A stretch of 64,000 bases of DNA from Sphingobacteriaceae bacterium (GCA_002319075.1 NVQB01000001.1:2108001-2172000); one strand, 5' to 3'. Counted from the first letter of the stretch, positions 53,448 to 62,371 are shown. Made by a program: numbers and translations. Notes: generated from the letters alone by a model not told the origin.

Positions 53448-54329
53448 TTACCAGGCTTCGAAATTCGTAACTGCATGGCGCAGGTCTTTATTCCTCATGT
53501 TAAAGCTAAGCATCAGTTGCCAATAATCTAAAGTGTTATCCGGCATTAAAGAGCTAATATAACTCTTATAACTTACCTGTGCAGTAAACAAATCTGTTCT
53601 CACACCCGCATTGTAGCCTACAACGTCGGAAGCGCGTGTCGCTCCCATAATAAAATGTTTGTAAACCAAAAAATTAGCCGAAATTAAAGCATTGGATCGG
53701 GCGGGCTCCGATGACAACTGTCCGGAAAAATTAACATGAAAGTTTTCGGTTAAGTTAAGATTGTACGACGCGTGAAAACTATGTTTAAAATAAAAAAACC
53801 TGCTTGAGTTAGCCCCGGTAGCCGGCAGGTAATCAATACTGGAAGAGTTAAACCCAGCATAAAAATTTTTATAGTTCACTAATACACCGTATCCAATCGC
53901 ATAATTTTGTTCGCTTTGCCAACCTCTTTGAGGACTATACATCCAGGTATAATTTATTTCTCTGCGCAATACTCCACCCTGTAAAGAAGGGACAATTTTT
54001 AATTTTTCACCTACTTTAAAATGGCGGGAATAAATTAAAGTTGCATTTTGAATTCTTAATACATCACCCATACTCTGATAATTATACAAGAGCCCTATTC
54101 CGCTTTTCAGAGAAGGTAAATAACAATCAAAAGCATTGCTAAAATTATACATTCTATAACCACCTTTCGATGGAAGTTCAGCAAAAGCTTGATTTCTGAC
54201 CCCGCCATTAGTTCCGGCGAATGAAGGGTTAACGTTTAAGAGGGCCTGATAAGGGATATTTGAAGTGGTTTGCGCTAAGCCATTTTTTACCAAAACGAGG
54301 CTGAACATTACTACAATGATCTTTTTCAT
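53448..54329 (-). CDS. PorP/SprF family type IX secretion-associated protein (copy 4)
   Basis: A 293-residue outer-membrane protein of the PorP/SprF family, whose members help T9SS cargo, especially those with type B sorting domains, reach or anchor at the surface. The signature NPSFAGTNGGVRNQ follows the signal peptide (MKKIIVVMFSLVLVKNGLAQ). Later strands read SGIGLLYNYQSMGD, NFYAGFNSSSIDYLPA and NFHVNFSGQLSSEPA. I use the ATG at 54329 for the signal peptide; an in-frame Met at 54347 overlaps the upstream gene. It is the last gene of a four-gene array, 11 bases after copy 3. Confidence 0.85.
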   Translation of the reverse strand: MKKIIVVMFSLVLVKNGLAQTTSNIPYQALLNVNPSFAGTNGGVRNQAFAELPSKGGYRMYNFSNAFDCYLPSLKSGIGLLYNYQSMGDVLRIQNATLIYSRHFKVGEKLKIVPSLQGGVLRREINYTWMYSPQRGWQSEQNYAIGYGVLVNYKNFYAGFNSSSIDYLPATGANSSRFFYFKHSFHASYNLNLTENFHVNFSGQLSSEPARSNALISANFLVYKHFIMGATRASDVVGYNAGVRTDLFTAQVSYKSYISSLMPDNTLDYWQLMLSFNMRNKDLRHAVTNFEAW

Positions 54330-54340
54330 AATTTTCTGAT

Positions 54341-55243
54341 TTACCATTTTTCAAAATCCGTGATACTCTGGCGCTTTTCCTTATTTCTTAAATTAAAGCT
54401 AAGTAACACTTGCCAGGTGCCATTAAATTCATCAGGAGTCAATCTGCTAAGATCCCTTTGATAACTTCCTTGTACTATAAAATAGTCTGACCGAAATCCC
54501 ACGTTCATACCGGAGTTGGATCTTTCATGTGAAACACCATATATTAAATGTTTGAAGCATAAAATATTTATAGAACCCTTTGCCAAAGTATATCCGGGCG
54601 TTTGGATGAGTTGTCCGAAAAAATTCACATGTAAATTATCTCTGAGATTAAGATTGTATGAGAGGTGCCAATTCTTAGCCACTGGTATGCGTTCCGTGCT
54701 AAAAAAGCCTGCGTCAGGTGTATTCAGGTTAAAAACACTTAATCCGGCATAGAGATTTTTATAATTCACGAGCAATCCGGCATGCAGTGCAAAATACTCC
54801 ACACGGATCCACGGTGAACCATTCACTGCAAATACACTGCCCTGGTACCTGCCAAGGAATATTTCTTTCGATGTATATTCAGCCTGAACTGAGGGAATGA
54901 TCTTCAAGTGCTCTTTGATGTTAAAATATTTCGCATAGGCTAGACTCCCTGATACCGTTCGGTTGGTACTGTTGTAAGTAGAATAGTTAACACCTAGCCC
55001 TATACCACTTTTTATCGAAGATAGATAGGTGTCAAAATTATTAGTAACATCCAAATATGTTAAGGCATCAGAAGCTGGAACGCGTATTGAAGACTGATTG
55101 CGAATCAACCCGTTACTTCCTGCAAAGGAGGGGTTCAAATCCAATAAAGACTGATAGTGCACGTTGGATGGCGCTTGTGCGTAGCTGAATGCAGCCATCA
55201 GACTAAAACATCCTAACACTATAGATTTTAAAAACTTCCTCAT
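54341..55243 (-). CDS. PorP/SprF family type IX secretion-associated protein (copy 3)
   Basis: A 300-residue member of the same array with signal peptide MRKFLKSIVLGCFSLMAAFSYAQ and signature NPSFAGSNGLIRNQ. Barrel-like strands (SGIGLGVNYSTYN, NLYAGLSVFNLNTPDAGF, NLHVNFFGQLIQTPG) line up with the other copies. The start at 55243 lies 4 bases past copy 2's stop; an upstream Met at 55261 would overlap copy 2. Confidence 0.87.
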   Translation of the reverse strand: MRKFLKSIVLGCFSLMAAFSYAQAPSNVHYQSLLDLNPSFAGSNGLIRNQSSIRVPASDALTYLDVTNNFDTYLSSIKSGIGLGVNYSTYNSTNRTVSGSLAYAKYFNIKEHLKIIPSVQAEYTSKEIFLGRYQGSVFAVNGSPWIRVEYFALHAGLLVNYKNLYAGLSVFNLNTPDAGFFSTERIPVAKNWHLSYNLNLRDNLHVNFFGQLIQTPGYTLAKGSINILCFKHLIYGVSHERSNSGMNVGFRSDYFIVQGSYQRDLSRLTPDEFNGTWQVLLSFNLRNKEKRQSITDFEKW

Positions 55244-55247
55244 AAAA

Positions 55248-56171
55248 TCACCATTTTTCAAAACTTACAGGAACCTCGCCTGCTTGTTTTCTGTTAAGAC
55301 TTAAACCCAGAGCTACTTGCAAAGCGTTTGACGGATTTGCGGCAAGCTTGCTATAATAAATAATATATCCTGCGCTAACACTAAAATAGTTATTACGGTA
55401 TCCAAGATTAAAAAATGCTGCATCATCAAAAGCGTAACCGAATCCTGTAGTAACATGTTTAAGAAACACAGCATTTGCGGTAAGTTGTAAACTATTATAT
55501 CCGAGCTGAGTAGAAGCCAAACCAGAAAATTGGATAAGTGTTTTTTGATTTAAAGGAATTGCGTACGATACATTAAACGTGTAACGACGTGGAAGCTTTT
55601 CTGATCCAAGAACTCCCTGGTCTGGTTCATTGATATGGTAAACTGTTCCTCCAATGAATACATTTTTATAATTAACCAACAAAGCAGCACTCCCGTCAAT
55701 ATTATTTTTTTTAGATACAGGTGCGCTTCCATTGGGATTCCACAGAATGTAAGAATTTCCAAGAGTTAATCTCTCAACATCCACTTGTTTTTGAAAAGCT
55801 CTTATTTGTATAGACGGAATAATTTTCAGTCCACTTTCCTTACATGCAAAAATGGGTGCGTAAATAAGATTTAGCGCTGATGTACGAAACATTCCATGAT
55901 AAAGATCGTTTACCATGCCGGAGATCGCAATGCCGCCATGAAGCCTTTTTACGTACCCGTCTAGCCCATTGTAATAGGTTACGTCGTCGGAAGAACTGCC
56001 AGGTTGCAGACTCGTGTACAAAGTTTGATTTCTCAGGGAACCATTACTTCCAGCAAAAGAGGGATTTGTGTAAAGTAAGGATTGATTCGGGTTTAAGAAT
56101 ATCTGATCTTGTGACAAACCGATAAATGAGCCACACAAAAAGGCTAACAAGTATATTGATTGTTTTTTCAT
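55248..56171 (-). CDS. PorP/SprF family type IX secretion-associated protein (copy 2)
   Basis: A 307-residue member with signal peptide MKKQSIYLLAFLCGSFIGLSQ and signature NPSFAGSNGSLRNQ. The strands GGIAISGMVNDLYHG, NVFIGGTVYHINEPDQG and LIQFSGLASTQLG align with copies 1, 3 and 4. It starts 18 bases after copy 1 and ends in the same motif (VSFEKW) that closes copies 2 and 3 and, with variation, the other two. Confidence 0.87.
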   Translation of the reverse strand: MKKQSIYLLAFLCGSFIGLSQDQIFLNPNQSLLYTNPSFAGSNGSLRNQTLYTSLQPGSSSDDVTYYNGLDGYVKRLHGGIAISGMVNDLYHGMFRTSALNLIYAPIFACKESGLKIIPSIQIRAFQKQVDVERLTLGNSYILWNPNGSAPVSKKNNIDGSAALLVNYKNVFIGGTVYHINEPDQGVLGSEKLPRRYTFNVSYAIPLNQKTLIQFSGLASTQLGYNSLQLTANAVFLKHVTTGFGYAFDDAAFFNLGYRNNYFSVSAGYIIYYSKLAANPSNALQVALGLSLNRKQAGEVPVSFEKW

Positions 56172-56189
56172 AGCTGCAATTTTTAAAGA

Positions 56190-57122
56190 TTAATAATTTT
56201 CGAAATTGCTGCCGGATTTAAATTGTTCTTTGCTTGGAAAACTAAATGACAGATGACCTTCCCAGGAACCCATACCCATTCCGTCTTTATAGATCGTAGC
56301 ATCGTAGCCCGCTTGAACTGTAAAAAAACGAGCTCTGAAGCCCAGGTTTACAGCAGCTCCTTTATCACCGAGACAGGCCGCTCCAACAATAAAATGATTT
56401 TTAAATATAGCATTCACGCCAGACTGACCATAGAAAAAGTTATTCTGATAATTACCCCTGCAGAAGGCCTGCAAATTAACTTGTTCAGAAAGATGAAAAT
56501 TATAAGAAATGTAGCTGGCAAAACGGAATGGCAACTTATTTGATCCCATCAAACCGATGTCAGGTTGGTTTAAATTAAAAACAGAAACGCCTGCATACAA
56601 ATTCTTCTTATAATTAACGAGCATTCCCGCGCTTATATTCAGATAGGATTTGTTTTGAGCCGGGATGATAGCGAAATTTGTCCAGTTCTTCCCATAACGG
56701 GGATCAATCATGTCACCGAAATTTAAATTGCCTCTGTCAAGACTCTTATGACCGTAGCCCAGCTGAACAGAGGGAATGACTTTTAAATCTCCGTCCTTAA
56801 AATTCAAATACTGCGCATAGCTAATAGAAAATAATGAACTCTTTAAAGTGCCGTGGGCTGCATCGTCCGATAACAAAGAGACTGCCACGCCTGCTTTCAA
56901 AGGTTTGATATAAGCGTCGAAAGTGTTCTGATAGGTGACGAAATTAGTGGATAAATTGGGCCATTGATGCCTATAGGATAATTGGTTACGCACACCTCCA
57001 TTGCATCCAGCAAAAGATGGGTTCAAAGATACGAGAGACTGATTTGTGTTTAAATAATAAGGATCCTGAGCGTTTGCAAAATACATGCAAGCCGTTGCAA
57101 GCAATAAAACCAGATTTTTCAT
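56190..57122 (-). CDS. PorP/SprF family type IX secretion-associated protein (copy 1)
   Basis: A 310-residue first member of the array with signal peptide MKNLVLLLATACMYFANAQ and signature NPSFAGCNGGVRNQ. The strands AGVAVSLLSDDAAHG, NLYAGVSVFNLNQPDIG and VNLQAFCRGNYQNN are typical. I start it at the ATG 57122; the in-frame Met at 57158 would place coding sequence inside a strong hairpin (57132-57162) and spoil the signal peptide. Of the four, this one keeps the closest family wording. Confidence 0.88.
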   Translation of the reverse strand: MKNLVLLLATACMYFANAQDPYYLNTNQSLVSLNPSFAGCNGGVRNQLSYRHQWPNLSTNFVTYQNTFDAYIKPLKAGVAVSLLSDDAAHGTLKSSLFSISYAQYLNFKDGDLKVIPSVQLGYGHKSLDRGNLNFGDMIDPRYGKNWTNFAIIPAQNKSYLNISAGMLVNYKKNLYAGVSVFNLNQPDIGLMGSNKLPFRFASYISYNFHLSEQVNLQAFCRGNYQNNFFYGQSGVNAIFKNHFIVGAACLGDKGAAVNLGFRARFFTVQAGYDATIYKDGMGMGSWEGHLSFSFPSKEQFKSGSNFENY

Positions 57123-57131
57123 GGCAAGGAG

Positions 57132-57162
57132 TTTTTTGAGTACTTTAAAATTACTCAAAAAA
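57132..57162 (-). promoter_or_regulatory. Perfect 11-bp hairpin just upstream of the PorP/SprF array
   Basis: TTTTTTGAGTA at 57132-57142 and TACTCAAAAAA at 57152-57162 enclose a nine-base loop. In the minus-strand transcript the hairpin ends nine bases before the ATG at 57122. It is followed by A residues, not T, so it does not look like a terminator for pepP. A role in translation initiation or RNA stability of the array is a plausible inference. Confidence 0.5.
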
Positions 57163-57203
57163 CTTAAAGATCCTAATTCTTTAACACTACTGGGGCGGCA
57201 GTG

Positions 57204-58508
57204 CTAAGCCATAGCTTTTGTCTTACTCATTAATTCTTCAATCTCATCTGCTTCAACTGGAATATTTTTCATGAGATCCAGCTGGCCGTTTGTAGTAACA
57301 AGGAAATTATTTTCTATACGAATACCTAAACCTTCTTCCTGAATGTAAATGCCCGGCTCCACCGTAAACACCATGCCTGCCTGGATCGGCTCCTGGAAGA
57401 ATCCAACATCGTGCACATCTAATCCTAAAAAATGACTGGTACCATGCATAAAATATTTTTTGTATGCTGGCCAATTCGCATTTTGTTCTTTTACGTCTTC
57501 TGTTTTTAATAAATTCAACTGCAACAATTCTTCCGTCATCAACTCACCTACTTCTTTGTTGTATTTATCAAAGGTTTGTCCAGGCACCAACAATTTGGTT
57601 GCTGCTTTGTGAACACGCAAAACTGCATTGTAAACTTCCTTCTGACGTTTTGTGTATTTTCCGTTTACCGGAATAGAACGGGTTAAATCACTTGCGTAAT
57701 TTGCATACTCAGCAGCTACGTCCAATAATATTACGTCTCCGTCTTTACATTGTTGGTTATTTTCTACATAGTGAAGAACACATGCGTTCTTACCACTAGC
57801 TACAATGGGTCCGTACGCAAAACCCTGAGAGCGGTTACGCACAAACTCATGAATTAATTCCGCTTCAATTTCATATTCCCAAACCCCAGGCTTAATAAAA
57901 CCTAATAATCTGCGAAATCCTTTTTCTGTAATGTCACAAGCTTGTTGAATCAAGTCAATTTCCTGCGTGCTTTTGATAGCACGTATGCGGTGCATGATTG
58001 GCGCGCTGCGTTCAATTTTATGCAAGGGATATTTTGCAATGATTGTTTTATTAAAGCGGTCTTGCGCTGTTTCTGCATCGATATACCGGCGTGTGTGCTC
58101 ATTACTATTCAGATAAATATTTTCGGCCTGTATAAAAAAAGCTTTCATGATTTTTTCAAATTCATGATGCCAATATATATGCTCTATTCCGCTTACTTCT
58201 GTTGCCTGCGTTTTATTTAGTTTAGCACCTTCCCAGATGGCAATAAGTTCACTGGTTTCTTTTACAAATAAAATTTCTTTGTGTTTACCATCTTTTACGT
58301 CTGGAAAAATAACAAGAATCGTATCTTCCTGATCAATTCCTGTCAGATAAAATAAATCCGCATTCTGTCTGAAACCCATGCTGCCATCGGCATTTGTAGG
58401 CATAATATCGTTGCTTACAAAAACAGCCAGCGAATTTGGCTTCAAATGATTTTTGAATTTATTTCTATTTTCTCTGAATAAACTATTGTCGATGGCCTGG
58501 TATTTCAT
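57204..58508 (-). CDS. Aminopeptidase P family metallopeptidase
   Basis: A 434-residue M24 'pita-bread' peptidase that should remove an N-terminal residue preceding proline. The dinuclear metal ligands are Asp263 (ILLDVAAEY), Asp274 (YASDLTRSIPVNG), His359 (HGTSHFLGLDVHD), Glu384 (TVEPGIYI) and Glu399 (GIRIENNF). The N-terminal creatinase-like domain (residues 1-170) is complete. There is no signal peptide, so it acts in the cytoplasm. The PorP/SprF array lies downstream on the same strand, about 80 bases away. Confidence 0.93.
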   Translation of the reverse strand: MKYQAIDNSLFRENRNKFKNHLKPNSLAVFVSNDIMPTNADGSMGFRQNADLFYLTGIDQEDTILVIFPDVKDGKHKEILFVKETSELIAIWEGAKLNKTQATEVSGIEHIYWHHEFEKIMKAFFIQAENIYLNSNEHTRRYIDAETAQDRFNKTIIAKYPLHKIERSAPIMHRIRAIKSTQEIDLIQQACDITEKGFRRLLGFIKPGVWEYEIEAELIHEFVRNRSQGFAYGPIVASGKNACVLHYVENNQQCKDGDVILLDVAAEYANYASDLTRSIPVNGKYTKRQKEVYNAVLRVHKAATKLLVPGQTFDKYNKEVGELMTEELLQLNLLKTEDVKEQNANWPAYKKYFMHGTSHFLGLDVHDVGFFQEPIQAGMVFTVEPGIYIQEEGLGIRIENNFLVTTNGQLDLMKNIPVEADEIEELMSKTKAMA

Positions 58509-58675
58509 ATGTTTTAATTATTGTTTTAAATGTCATATAATTTAACCAGTTTAGTCGTTTGTTTTGTGTTTTGGCAAACATGGTTATTTCATACTGAAAA
58601 TTTATTGGTTTTTTGAAAATCTTATAATTTAGAAGAATACTAAATTACTTATTTAAGCCCTGAAAACAAATTGAC

Positions 58676-59848
58676 TTAACGGAGAACAGCAATTTTATTT
58701 TGTTTGCAGTCCGTTAAAAAAGTTTCATTAACCCCATTCGGGGGATAGATTGTTTCTTCGTGAAAAAAATCGTCTGAATCTTTGTAATAAGTTATGATCC
58801 ACTCTTCACCCGAAATACGAAAACTAACAAACTGCGAAACGGGAATAGTCCACGTTTTTCGGTTTTTAAAAAAGATAAATCCTCTTTTAAATACAATAGT
58901 TTTTAAATCAAATGTGATGTTGGCCGCGTTGTAATCGAACCAGGTGTAAATAATGACAGCCATCACGAAGAGAGCAAGCGTTATGGGATCCACAATTTTT
59001 CCGCCCACCATATTGTATACAAGCACAGCAACAACAAAACCCCAGAGTTTAGAACTCCAGTGTTTAAAAAAACTTGTTTTTGTTTCCAGTTTATGGAAGC
59101 CTGGTAAAAAAGCATTTTGTGCAGCAAAAAATTCTTTGCGAATGCCTATTTGTGTTTTGGTTGCTTTCAAAGATTGATTTAAAAGAATTCCGGTAGCGTA
59201 ATACAGAGTTGGGTAATTTTCTTTTATTTCTTCTGGTGATTCAAAATAGTGTTCGATGCAGACACTCAAAAATTCGTTGATATTTGTTCCCCCATAACTT
59301 CTGAAAATTGTCTCCTTTTTATTGCGGATATCGTTAAAAGCATCACTGGCGCAGGCAATCCACTTATTAAAATAATTGTCTACAAAATAATCCTGCTCAT
59401 GACCTTTAATACTGTTAAATCTCAGTGCATGCGAAAATTCGTGCAGGCCCAGATTCATGTTGTCATCGTTTATCTCATAACCGCGGATAAAACTTTTCCA
59501 ACTCAATTTAATATAGCCTTGCAAATTTGTTTCGCCGTTGAATTTTAAATCTCCTTTAGCGTTATCAAAATTAGAAGGGTGCAATTGTATTTCTTCGAAA
59601 TAATTTAGCTGCCATACTTCGAGGCCCAAAGTGAGTTGTACAGCACTCGCCGCAACCAAAGCTTTTACACGGTTATCTGGCTTAAAATCATCAGCGCCAC
59701 TGATTACCTTTTCTGAAATAAACATCAGACAACGCTCTACAAACCTTTGTCGGTAAACCTTTTCCAGCGTATTGTAATACCTGAAATAGGTACTGTAAAA
59801 CACATCTAATTCACTGGGATTTAGCTCTATATCGGGTGCGGATGTCAA
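58676..59848 (-). CDS. MtfA-like zinc peptidase with C-terminal membrane and PH-like part
   Basis: A 390-residue protein. The N-terminal 250 residues resemble MtfA (M90) peptidases: HEFSH at 136-140 within MNLGLHEFSHALRF is the zinc site. About residues 268-312 contain two membrane helices (LWGFVVAVLVYNMVGG and ITLALFVMAVIIYTW). The last 75 residues form a beta-rich segment (ITFDLKTIVFKRGFIFFKN, TWTIPVSQFVSFRI) like the PH-like/YcxB-type fold. E. coli MtfA is about 265 residues and lacks these parts. The start is a TTG at 59848. No mlc/ptsG-type partner lies nearby, so a link to glucose control is not implied. Confidence 0.78.
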   Translation of the reverse strand: MTSAPDIELNPSELDVFYSTYFRYYNTLEKVYRQRFVERCLMFISEKVISGADDFKPDNRVKALVAASAVQLTLGLEVWQLNYFEEIQLHPSNFDNAKGDLKFNGETNLQGYIKLSWKSFIRGYEINDDNMNLGLHEFSHALRFNSIKGHEQDYFVDNYFNKWIACASDAFNDIRNKKETIFRSYGGTNINEFLSVCIEHYFESPEEIKENYPTLYYATGILLNQSLKATKTQIGIRKEFFAAQNAFLPGFHKLETKTSFFKHWSSKLWGFVVAVLVYNMVGGKIVDPITLALFVMAVIIYTWFDYNAANITFDLKTIVFKRGFIFFKNRKTWTIPVSQFVSFRISGEEWIITYYKDSDDFFHEETIYPPNGVNETFLTDCKQNKIAVLR

Positions 59849-59904
59849 TTTTATAAATTTACTAAAAAAAGCGGCTTTTTTTAAAGCTGTTTAAATTAAA
59901 AACT

Positions 59905-59912
59905 TATCTTTG
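59905..59912 (+). promoter_or_regulatory. Candidate -7 box TATCTTTG before the DUF5606 gene
   Basis: An exact TAnnTTTG match lies 25 bases before the ATG at 59937. The -33 element is weak. It lies in the 88-base gap between divergent genes. Confidence 0.6.
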
Positions 59913-59936
59913 CTTACTTAAGAATAAAAATAAATT

Positions 59937-60485
59937 ATGATTGATTTAACAGGAATTATCTCTATTTCAGGCCAACCGGGCTTATATAAAATTGTTGCTC
60001 AAAGCAAGAATGGTATTATCGTGGAAGGGCTTACAGACAAAAAACGTTTAAACGTTTATGCTTCTACAAAAGTTTCTACATTATCTGATATCAGCATGTT
60101 TACAACAGGTGATGATAAACCTATTGAAGAAATTATGACTTCTGTTTTTGAAAAAGAAAAAGGTGGTCCCGCTATTGATAACAAAGCCGACGATAAAGCT
60201 ATCGAAAAATATTTCTCTGAGGTTCTTCCTGATTATGATAAAGATCGCGTGTATGTAAGTAATATGCGTAAACTTTTAACCTGGTATAACGGCCTTCAAA
60301 GCACAGGTAGCTTAAAAGAAAAAGAAGAAGCAAAAGAAGGGGAAGAAAAAGCACCTAAAACTGCTGCGGTAAAAGCTGAAGAAAAGGCAAAAGTGAAAAA
60401 AACAGCAACTAAAGATTCTTCTAAAGCTAAAACAAGTGTTGGTGTTAAGAAAACAACCGGCGTTCGTAAAACAGGTACAGCTTAA
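59937..60485 (+). CDS. DUF5606 family protein with Lys/Ala-rich tail
   Basis: A 182-residue cytoplasmic protein. The first 120 residues match DUF5606, a conserved Bacteroidota family of unknown function (LTGIISISGQPGLYKIV, VEGLTDKKRLNVYASTKV, YDKDRVYVSNMRKLLTWY). Residues about 125-182 are a low-complexity basic tail rich in Lys, Ala and Thr, similar in composition to histone-like tails. Such a tail suggests nucleic-acid or ribosome contact, but this is inference. It forms a single-gene transcript with its own promoter box and terminator. Confidence 0.85.
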   Translation: MIDLTGIISISGQPGLYKIVAQSKNGIIVEGLTDKKRLNVYASTKVSTLSDISMFTTGDDKPIEEIMTSVFEKEKGGPAIDNKADDKAIEKYFSEVLPDYDKDRVYVSNMRKLLTWYNGLQSTGSLKEKEEAKEGEEKAPKTAAVKAEEKAKVKKTATKDSSKAKTSVGVKKTTGVRKTGTA

Positions 60486-60508
60486 TTTAAGCTTTCAAAT
60501 ACTATTAG

Positions 60509-60539
60509 AAAAGCCATCTTCAAAGGATGGCTTTTTTTT
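60509..60539 (+). terminator. Intrinsic terminator after the DUF5606 gene
   Basis: A 10-bp stem (AAAAGCCATC at 60509-60518 with GATGGCTTTT at 60526-60535) with a seven-base loop and T-run. Confidence 0.88.
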
Positions 60540-60581
60540 ATACTAAAGATTTCTTTCGTTCGTTGTACAAAAAACCCAATT

Positions 60582-61769
60582 ATGAAGTTTCTTTTTACAC
60601 TTCTTCTATGTTTTCAATTTCTTTCGGCACAGGTCTGGCTTCCAATTGATGATTATCCTGGCTTAAAACGCGACGACGGAGTTGCTGTTGTAGTTGGTAA
60701 CAAAGCTTATGTAGGAACGGGATTGGTGGAATGGGCACTCACTCTCGACTTTTGGGTAATGGATTTGAATACATACACATGGAGTTATGGAAAAGCAATG
60801 CCTGATAATTCTAACCGCCAGTATTCCTGTGCTTTTGCAGGTGATGGGTGTTATTACGTTTTTGGTGGAATTGCAAACGGAGGCGCTAATAAAGACATGT
60901 TTAAATATGACGTGGCCTCAAACAGCTGGAGCCTTGTGACGGCGAAACCAGGCTTGGGCATAAGCGGGGCAGCTTGTATGAATTTTGGTGACAAAGTAAT
61001 TATTAGTGGGGGAAAATTTCAAAACGACAAATCCAGCGCAGAAGTATGGGAATACACAAAAAGCACAGATACATGGGTACAAAAAAATGATTATCCGTTT
61101 TCCGGAAGATGGCGTGCAAGTGCCACCGTTCTTAATAACACAGGCTACCTTATTTTTGGTAGAGATAGTGGAGGCGCTTTACGTAAAGAATTTTATAAGT
61201 ACACTCCCTCAACCGATAGCTGGACAAAAATCATGGATTTCCCCGGCGCAAGGGGGAGAAATTATGCTTCTTTAAATGTAGCGCATGGAAAGCTCACTGT
61301 ATTTGGTGGTATTGATTCGCTGGAAAATTTCTATAAGGATATCTGGTATTTTAATGAAACAACAACAAGCTGGTTGCAGGGGCCCGACCTTCCTGCTGCA
61401 GGCCGCAAGGGAGGAATGAGCTGGGCTTATGGCAACGATTTATTTTATACCTGCGGCATTGCCGGTGGTTTGCGTGTTACAGAAACATGGAAAACGGATG
61501 TGCCGCTTGGCATTAAAAAAGATACAGAACAATCCCTTTTTACTGTGTATCCAAATCCTACAAATGGAAAAATAACCCTCTCCCTTCCGTCGAACGCCTT
61601 TGGCAACCTGGCGTGTAGCATTTACGATATTTTTGGAAGAACTCTAGGTAAATTAGATCTGGCCTCCCAATCGGAGCTTGACCTCAGTAATTTTACAACT
61701 GGAATTTATTTTTTGAAATTCTATTCTGGAAACGAGCTGGTAGAAACAAAAAAACTGGTCAAAAATTAG
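60582..61769 (+). CDS. Secreted kelch-repeat protein with T9SS type A sorting domain
   Basis: A 395-residue protein with signal peptide MKFLFTLLLCFQFLSAQ. Residues about 25-305 form six kelch-type blades, each with a Gly-Gly pair and Tyr/Trp pattern (YYVFGGIANGGANKDMFKYD, GDKVIISGGKFQNDKSSAEV, GKLTVFGGIDSLENFYKDI). The C-terminal 80 residues are a textbook T9SS type A sorting domain: FTVYPNPTNGKITLSL, CSIYDIFGRTLGKL, LDLSNFTTGIYFLKF and a Lys-rich end. It should be exported across the outer membrane and attached to or released from the surface. Ligand unknown. Confidence 0.92.
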   Translation: MKFLFTLLLCFQFLSAQVWLPIDDYPGLKRDDGVAVVVGNKAYVGTGLVEWALTLDFWVMDLNTYTWSYGKAMPDNSNRQYSCAFAGDGCYYVFGGIANGGANKDMFKYDVASNSWSLVTAKPGLGISGAACMNFGDKVIISGGKFQNDKSSAEVWEYTKSTDTWVQKNDYPFSGRWRASATVLNNTGYLIFGRDSGGALRKEFYKYTPSTDSWTKIMDFPGARGRNYASLNVAHGKLTVFGGIDSLENFYKDIWYFNETTTSWLQGPDLPAAGRKGGMSWAYGNDLFYTCGIAGGLRVTETWKTDVPLGIKKDTEQSLFTVYPNPTNGKITLSLPSNAFGNLACSIYDIFGRTLGKLDLASQSELDLSNFTTGIYFLKFYSGNELVETKKLVKN

Positions 61770-61771
61770 AC

Positions 61772-62314
61772 CTATTTATCTTTGTAAATTACCATGTTAA
61801 TAATGCCTTTACTTGGACTTGAGTTATCACTTAAGGTTACTACAAAAGGCTTTCGTTTTCCTTCAAAACAATTATATACTACGTAGCCTTTGTCCTCAGT
61901 AGGATTCGGCAGCTTGTTCGCATAATAATCTTTAAAGTCACAAAATAAATAAGAACTTAACTCCAAATCATTGGTAGTAATCTGAACATTTATTTCTTCC
62001 AGACTATCTTTACTAAAAGCATAATCGATAGAATAATCAGTAGTGCTATCGGCCTTAAATTCATAATACAAATGGCCTTCAGATTCTTCGGTTGGAGGAA
62101 CTTGTTCGATTTGTTTTATGAGCGTGGGACTTGTATTTAGTTTAACCCCTCTAAAAACACCATCCGGGGAGCGGATAATTTCATCCAGCAAAATGTGAAA
62201 ACCAGGAAAAACACGAGGTTTGACAACTGGCGCCTCTTTCTTCTCCTGGTTGCATCCCACTGCAAAAAGCAGCAGAATCATCATAGAATAGGTTATTTGA
62301 GAGAATGCGCGCAC
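61772..62314 (-). CDS. Putative lipoprotein of unknown function
   Basis: A 180-residue protein with a lipobox (LLFAVGCNQ, Cys21 with the GTG start). I take the GTG at 62314 because it supplies a basic N-terminus (MRAFSQ) and a full-length hydrophobic stretch; the ATG at 62284 would leave only ten residues before the Cys. The mature part has a beta-rich pattern (GHLYYEFKADSTTDYSIDYAF, EINVQITTNDLEL). No family is recognised. It is convergent with the kelch protein gene and its stop lies 2 bases from that gene's stop. Confidence 0.7.
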   Translation of the reverse strand: MRAFSQITYSMMILLLFAVGCNQEKKEAPVVKPRVFPGFHILLDEIIRSPDGVFRGVKLNTSPTLIKQIEQVPPTEESEGHLYYEFKADSTTDYSIDYAFSKDSLEEINVQITTNDLELSSYLFCDFKDYYANKLPNPTEDKGYVVYNCFEGKRKPFVVTLSDNSSPSKGIINMVIYKDK

Positions 62315-62371
62315 TGTTTAAATTTCAAGGTAAATATAGTTATAAAATTGCCGGTGCTTTTAAATAAATAG

